This document shows, piece after piece, positions 5,256 to 8,392 of a stretch of DNA of 8,392 bases. Positions within the stretch are counted from its first letter, which is position 1; each line of letters opens with the position of its first letter. Origin of the DNA: Vicinamibacteria bacterium. Its GTDB lineage: Bacteria > Acidobacteriota > Vicinamibacteria > Vicinamibacterales > 2-12-FULL-66-21. The translations under genes and the position numbers were made by a program. The notes beneath the pieces are model-generated. The model searched no databases and was not told the DNA's origin. It was given only the letters and a program-made list of their open reading frames with translations. The DNA lies in contig JAICSD010000177.1 of NCBI GenBank assembly GCA_025937075.1, positions 1 through 8,392 of the forward strand, written 5' to 3'.

Positions 5256-6758
5256 ATGGGGAAAGCGGTACTTCAGCTTCGCGAGATTCAGAAGCGTTTT
5301 CCAGGCGTGCACGCGCTTCGCGGCGTGAGCCTCGACGTGGACGCGGGAGAAGTTGTCGCCCTGCTCGGCGAGAACGGCGCCGGCAAGTCGACCCTGATGA
5401 AGATCGTCGGCGGGATCGAGCAGCCCGACTCGGGAGACGTGCTCGTCGACGGCGTGCGCGTCGTCATGCGCGACGTCCACACGGCAACCGCGCTGGGGAT
5501 CGCGTTCATCCACCAGGAGCTGAACCCGCTCGACAACCTCGATGTGGCCGGCAACGTCCTGCTCGGGCGCGAGCCCACCGGGTGGGGCATGCTCCGGCTG
5601 ATCGATCGCGCGCAGATGCGGGCCGCCGTGCAGCCGCATCTCGATCAGCTCGGGCTCGATGTCTCGCCGGACACGTCGATGGCGGCGCTGTCCATCGCCC
5701 AGCAGCAGCTCGTCGAGATCGCCAAGGCGCTCTCGCTCGACGCCCGCCTGCTCATCATGGACGAGCCGACCTCGAGCCTCACCCTTGCTGAAACGGCACG
5801 CCTGCACGAAGTGGTCGCGACCCTGCGGCGACGCGGGGTGGCCGTCGTCTACATTACGCACCGCCTTGGGGAAGTGCAGGCCATCGCCGATCGCGCGGTC
5901 GTGCTGCGCGACGGCGCGAACGCCGGCGCGCTCGCGCGCGAGGAGCTGACGCACGACAACATGATCCGCTTGATGGTGGGGCGTGACATCGACGTCGAGT
6001 ACCACACAACCGCCGCGCAGGGGCGGCCCGACTATTTCAGGATCGACGGGCTGCGCACGGCGCGTTACCCACAGCACGCCGTGTCCTTCACGGTCGCGCG
6101 CGGTGAGATTCTCGGCATGGCCGGTCTCGTCGGCGCGGGCCGCTCGGAAGTGGCGCGCGCACTCTTCGGCGTCGAACGCGCAGTGGCCGGCAGCATCAGC
6201 CTCGACGGAACGTCATTGACAATTGCCGATGCGGCGGACGCCATTCGCTACGGGGTATTGCTCGTCCCGGAAGATCGGCGGTCCTGCGGGCTCGTCGTGG
6301 ACTTCGCGATACGTGAGAACGTGTCGCTGCCCGCCCTCGGCCGTTACGCGACGGGTGGGCTGGTCTCGGTTGTCGAGGAGCGGAAAGCGGTCGATGCCGT
6401 ATGTCAGCGGCTGCAGGTCAAGGCGCCGTCAATCGAGGTCAAGGCCGCGACGTTGAGCGGAGGCAACCAGCAGAAGGTCGTGCTCGCGAAGTGGCTCGAG
6501 CTTGGTCCGAAGGTGCTGATCGTCGACGAGCCGACGCGCGGCATCGATGTCGCGGCAAAGGCCCAGATTTACAGACTGCTGCGCGCCCTCGCGCGCCAGG
6601 GCGTAGCGATCGTGATGATCAGCAGCGACATGGAGGAAATTCTGCACCTCAGCGACCGGGTCGCGGTGATGCACGAAGGCCGGCTGACCGGCATCCTCGA
6701 TCACGCGGATTGCACCGAGCCGCGGATCATGACGCTGGCCGTCGGCCAGCAGCCGTAA
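5256..6758 (+). CDS. Sugar ABC transporter ATP-binding protein, tandem-domain (RbsA/MglA family)
   Basis: This cytoplasmic subunit powers the importer. Its 500 residues form two fused ABC domains, the normal architecture and length for CUT2 systems. The N-terminal half has Walker A GENGAGKST (38-46), a Q-loop IHQE (85-88), signature LSIAQQQ (145-151, the usual variant in this family), Walker B LLIMDE (165-170) and the switch histidine in YITHR (His202). The C-terminal half has the family's atypical P-loop GLVGAGRSE (290-298, no lysine), a canonical LSGGNQQ (400-406), Walker B VLIVDEPTRGID (420-431), and SSD in place of the switch histidine (456-458). One composite site is thus expected to be weaker, as in RbsA. 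The ATG at 5256 lies 22 nt after the binding-protein stop without a visible Shine-Dalgarno sequence, so translation probably depends on coupling. It is the last gene of the set and is followed by a hairpin at 6773. Confidence 0.95.
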   Translation: MGKAVLQLREIQKRFPGVHALRGVSLDVDAGEVVALLGENGAGKSTLMKIVGGIEQPDSGDVLVDGVRVVMRDVHTATALGIAFIHQELNPLDNLDVAGNVLLGREPTGWGMLRLIDRAQMRAAVQPHLDQLGLDVSPDTSMAALSIAQQQLVEIAKALSLDARLLIMDEPTSSLTLAETARLHEVVATLRRRGVAVVYITHRLGEVQAIADRAVVLRDGANAGALAREELTHDNMIRLMVGRDIDVEYHTTAAQGRPDYFRIDGLRTARYPQHAVSFTVARGEILGMAGLVGAGRSEVARALFGVERAVAGSISLDGTSLTIADAADAIRYGVLLVPEDRRSCGLVVDFAIRENVSLPALGRYATGGLVSVVEERKAVDAVCQRLQVKAPSIEVKAATLSGGNQQKVVLAKWLELGPKVLIVDEPTRGIDVAAKAQIYRLLRALARQGVAIVMISSDMEEILHLSDRVAVMHEGRLTGILDHADCTEPRIMTLAVGQQP

Positions 6759-6772
6759 GGGGCTCCTTCAAT

Positions 6773-6789
6773 GCCGCCCTTCGGGCGGC
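6773..6789. terminator. Candidate bidirectional terminator hairpin
   Basis: GCCGCCC (6773-6779) and GGGCGGC (6783-6789) form a perfect 7-bp stem with a TTC loop. It lies 14 nt after the ATPase stop and 2 nt beyond the kinase stop on the other strand, the expected place for a shared terminator between convergent genes. Neither side has a clear T-tract, so it may act weakly, with Rho, or mainly protect mRNA ends. Confidence 0.5.
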
Positions 6790-6791
6790 CT

Positions 6792-8264
6792 TCACGCCGG
6801 CTCGAGACGTATTGCTCCGACACGGGCGGCGCCCGGCGAACTGCCTTCGAAGACGTACGCGTCACGACCGGTTTCTTCAGCATACTGACGCGCGATCGTG
6901 CGGACAGCGTCGCCAGCTCCTGCATCGGCCAGCAGCGCCACCGTCCCTCCGCTTCCGCCGCCGGTGATCTTGGCGCCGTAGATGCCACGCGCCGGCCCTG
7001 CCTCACGCGCCAGAGCCACGATCCTGTCGGTGCCGTCGGATCCAAGACCGCAGGCCGAATAGCTTGCGTGCGACTCGTACATCAACGCTCCGACGCGACC
7101 CGCATCGCGTAACGAAAAACCCCCGGGCGGCCGGGCCAGGTGCCGTGCCCATTCGGTGACGCGCTCGTGCTCGCGGACGGGATGTGCCGCAGGCGTCCGG
7201 ATCGCGTACGTTCGCGCAGGATCGACGCGGGTCACGAGGTCGGTCGTGCCCTGGTAACGCGAGAGGAACGTGAAGCCATCGACAGCGACGGGAATCTGCG
7301 GCGCGAATGTGCCGAAGACATCGCTGCCAACGTTGGCGAGATAGCCATGCCAGCGCGGATCGTCCACGCGTACGTGGCCGTCGCGGTCTCCCGGCGTCAC
7401 TCGCAGCGCCGCGAGATCCGCCAGGATCCGGTATCCCATGAATGCGCCAACGCGCACGGCTCCGTAATCCGCGCCGGTGACGGCATGCCGTATTCCCGAA
7501 TCGATTCCCCATACGCGAAGTCCGTCGGGCAGCGGCAGGCTGCCCTGGAGCTCCGCCGGTTGACACAGCAGCGCCATGAGGCTGTGGGCCTCGCCGCAGA
7601 TCGACGTCATCTGATCCATCACACCGCATGGCGCACCCACGATCAGGTTCTCGACCTGCTGACAGCGCATCGCGCGCATCCTGGGCTCGATTGGCACCTT
7701 CGCCGCTTCAACCACGGCCTCCATAGTCGCGGCCTCGATCGCTGCCGACGAGCTGACGCCCTTGCCCTCGGGGACGTCCGACTCGATGAGGATGGCGGCT
7801 CCGGCCCGGCACTTCAGGGCGTGCTCGCGGGCCAGCACGTGGAACACACCGGCCACGTATGCGGCCCAGTGACGGGCGGGGTCGGCCGCGAACCACGCAC
7901 GCACCGCGTCGTACGGCCGTTCCGGGTCGACGACGTCGATCGGCACGTCGCACCGGCGCCCGTGTCCGCCATGCCCGATCGAGGTGATTGAAATTCGCGG
8001 TTCGGTCCAGGGACGTACGGCGACGCGTGTGGCCTCGCGGATAGGCCACTGCAGCACGAGAGCGCCCGAGTAGTCCGCAATGCCGCCCATGACGTCCAGC
8101 CGTCCGGGCGCGCGCGCCAGGAACACCGGGCCGTCGTTCTCTCCAGCGCTCGCGTGCTGAGGCCAGGCGCCGGCGTTCACGCGCGCCGCCACATCGCCGG
8201 CGAATCGCGCGAGATCGGAGACCTCTTCGGGAATGCGCGACGCCGGACGAACCTCGCCGCTCAC
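6792..8264 (-). CDS. GHMP-family sugar kinase, L-arabinokinase/galactokinase-like
   Basis: This kinase is expected to phosphorylate a free sugar at the anomeric carbon using ATP in the cytoplasm. The 490-residue protein contains the three GHMP motifs: [18 protein letters not shown] (50-67), [11 protein letters not shown] (165-175, ATP-binding loop) and [11 protein letters not shown] (432-442). It also has [11 protein letters not shown] (211-221), whose Asp217 matches the galactokinase catalytic base. Classical galactokinases have GRVNLIGEHTDYN at motif 1. The [10 protein letters not shown] form, with [18 protein letters not shown] (251-268), [14 protein letters not shown] (401-414) and a C-terminal FEGSSPGA (472-479), is instead what I recall from the kinase half of plant L-arabinokinase (ARA1). 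Automatic annotation would probably say galactokinase. The start is GTG at 8264, in a GTGA overlap with the stop of the upstream gene. It converges on the sugar importer, suggesting a shared sugar pathway. Confidence 0.88.
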   Translation of the reverse strand: MSGEVRPASRIPEEVSDLARFAGDVAARVNAGAWPQHASAGENDGPVFLARAPGRLDVMGGIADYSGALVLQWPIREATRVAVRPWTEPRISITSIGHGGHGRRCDVPIDVVDPERPYDAVRAWFAADPARHWAAYVAGVFHVLAREHALKCRAGAAILIESDVPEGKGVSSSAAIEAATMEAVVEAAKVPIEPRMRAMRCQQVENLIVGAPCGVMDQMTSICGEAHSLMALLCQPAELQGSLPLPDGLRVWGIDSGIRHAVTGADYGAVRVGAFMGYRILADLAALRVTPGDRDGHVRVDDPRWHGYLANVGSDVFGTFAPQIPVAVDGFTFLSRYQGTTDLVTRVDPARTYAIRTPAAHPVREHERVTEWARHLARPPGGFSLRDAGRVGALMYESHASYSACGLGSDGTDRIVALAREAGPARGIYGAKITGGGSGGTVALLADAGAGDAVRTIARQYAEETGRDAYVFEGSSPGAARVGAIRLEPA

Positions 8265-8392
8265 GCAATCAGCCCGCGGCGCGCCAGAGCGCGCTGCAGA
8301 TGCGGCTCGATGCGTTCCCTCAGCGCCTGGTTCGCGTACGCGACCCAGGCGACGTCAGACGTCACGTCGAGAGGCGCGGCGAGTGGACGCCC
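8261..8392 (-). CDS. C-terminal end of an unrecognised protein, upstream partner of the sugar kinase
   Basis: Reading the minus strand from the right edge gives 43 codons then TGA at 8263-8261. The tail includes [17 protein letters not shown] and ends [14 protein letters not shown] do not recognise the family from this fragment. It contains aromatic residues followed by an amphipathic, Arg-rich helix at the C-terminus. The frame is supported by its exact 4-nt GTGA overlap with the kinase start and by protein-like composition, so the two genes are probably translationally coupled and functionally linked. A glycosyltransferase, sugar nucleotidyltransferase or isomerase would make sense by context, but nothing seen here shows that. 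Confidence 0.6.
   Translation of the reverse strand, partial: GRPLAAPLDVTSDVAWVAYANQALRERIEPHLQRALARRGLIA

Noticed and set aside
5199..6077. Open frame antisense to the ABC ATPase
   Set aside because: It covers the Walker A to H-loop region of an unmistakable ATPase on the other strand, and its translation resembles no protein.
1..6758. A dedicated sulfated-sugar uptake system linking the cys genes and the transporter
   Set aside because: There is no sulfatase or sulfotransferase in the window, and the two operons are divergent with a wide spacer. Adjacency alone does not support a joint function.
7140..7991. Plus-strand frame inside the sugar kinase gene
   Set aside because: It is a shadow of the kinase coding strand; it is rich in His and Arg and has no domain signature.

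Overview
The window is GC-rich, densely coded bacterial DNA with two operon-like blocks pointing away from a shared intergenic region, plus a third block that converges on the second. No ribosomal or tRNA marker is present. The high GC, the interspersed repeat made of a GGGGCGAAGCCCC-type hairpin followed by GATGAAG, and the plant-like L-arabinokinase homologue would fit an environmental lineage such as Acidobacteriota (Vicinamibacteria-like). That assignment is a guess from general impression, not a demonstrated result.

Left block, minus strand (1-2646): cysN, cysC and the start of cysQ, joined by short overlaps (7 nt between cysN and cysC, 4 nt between cysC and cysQ). They cover sulfate activation. 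CysN is the GTPase subunit of ATP sulfurylase (APS formation), CysC phosphorylates APS to PAPS, and CysQ hydrolyses PAP, the by-product of PAPS use. The CysN protein carries a C-terminal APS-kinase-like domain that has lost its P-loop, and an intact stand-alone CysC follows it. No cysD lies beside cysN on its upstream side.

Centre (2647-3134): about 490 nt without a convincing gene, containing two dyad symmetries and probably both divergent promoters.

Middle block, plus strand (3135-6758): a complete ribose/galactose-type (CUT2) sugar ABC importer in the order permease, lipoprotein substrate-binding protein, tandem-domain ATPase. About 200 nt between permease and binding protein hold two diverged copies of a hairpin-bearing repeat, and the second copy runs into the binding-protein ribosome-binding site. 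A short GC-rich hairpin at 6773-6789 lies between this block and the convergent block.

Right block, minus strand (6792-8392): a GHMP sugar kinase whose sequence looks like the kinase domain of plant L-arabinokinase (ARA1) rather than textbook galactokinase. It overlaps by 4 nt the end of an upstream gene of unknown function that continues past the window. Together the transporter and kinase suggest uptake and C1 phosphorylation of a sugar (galactose or L-arabinose are candidates), but the substrate cannot be read from the sequence.
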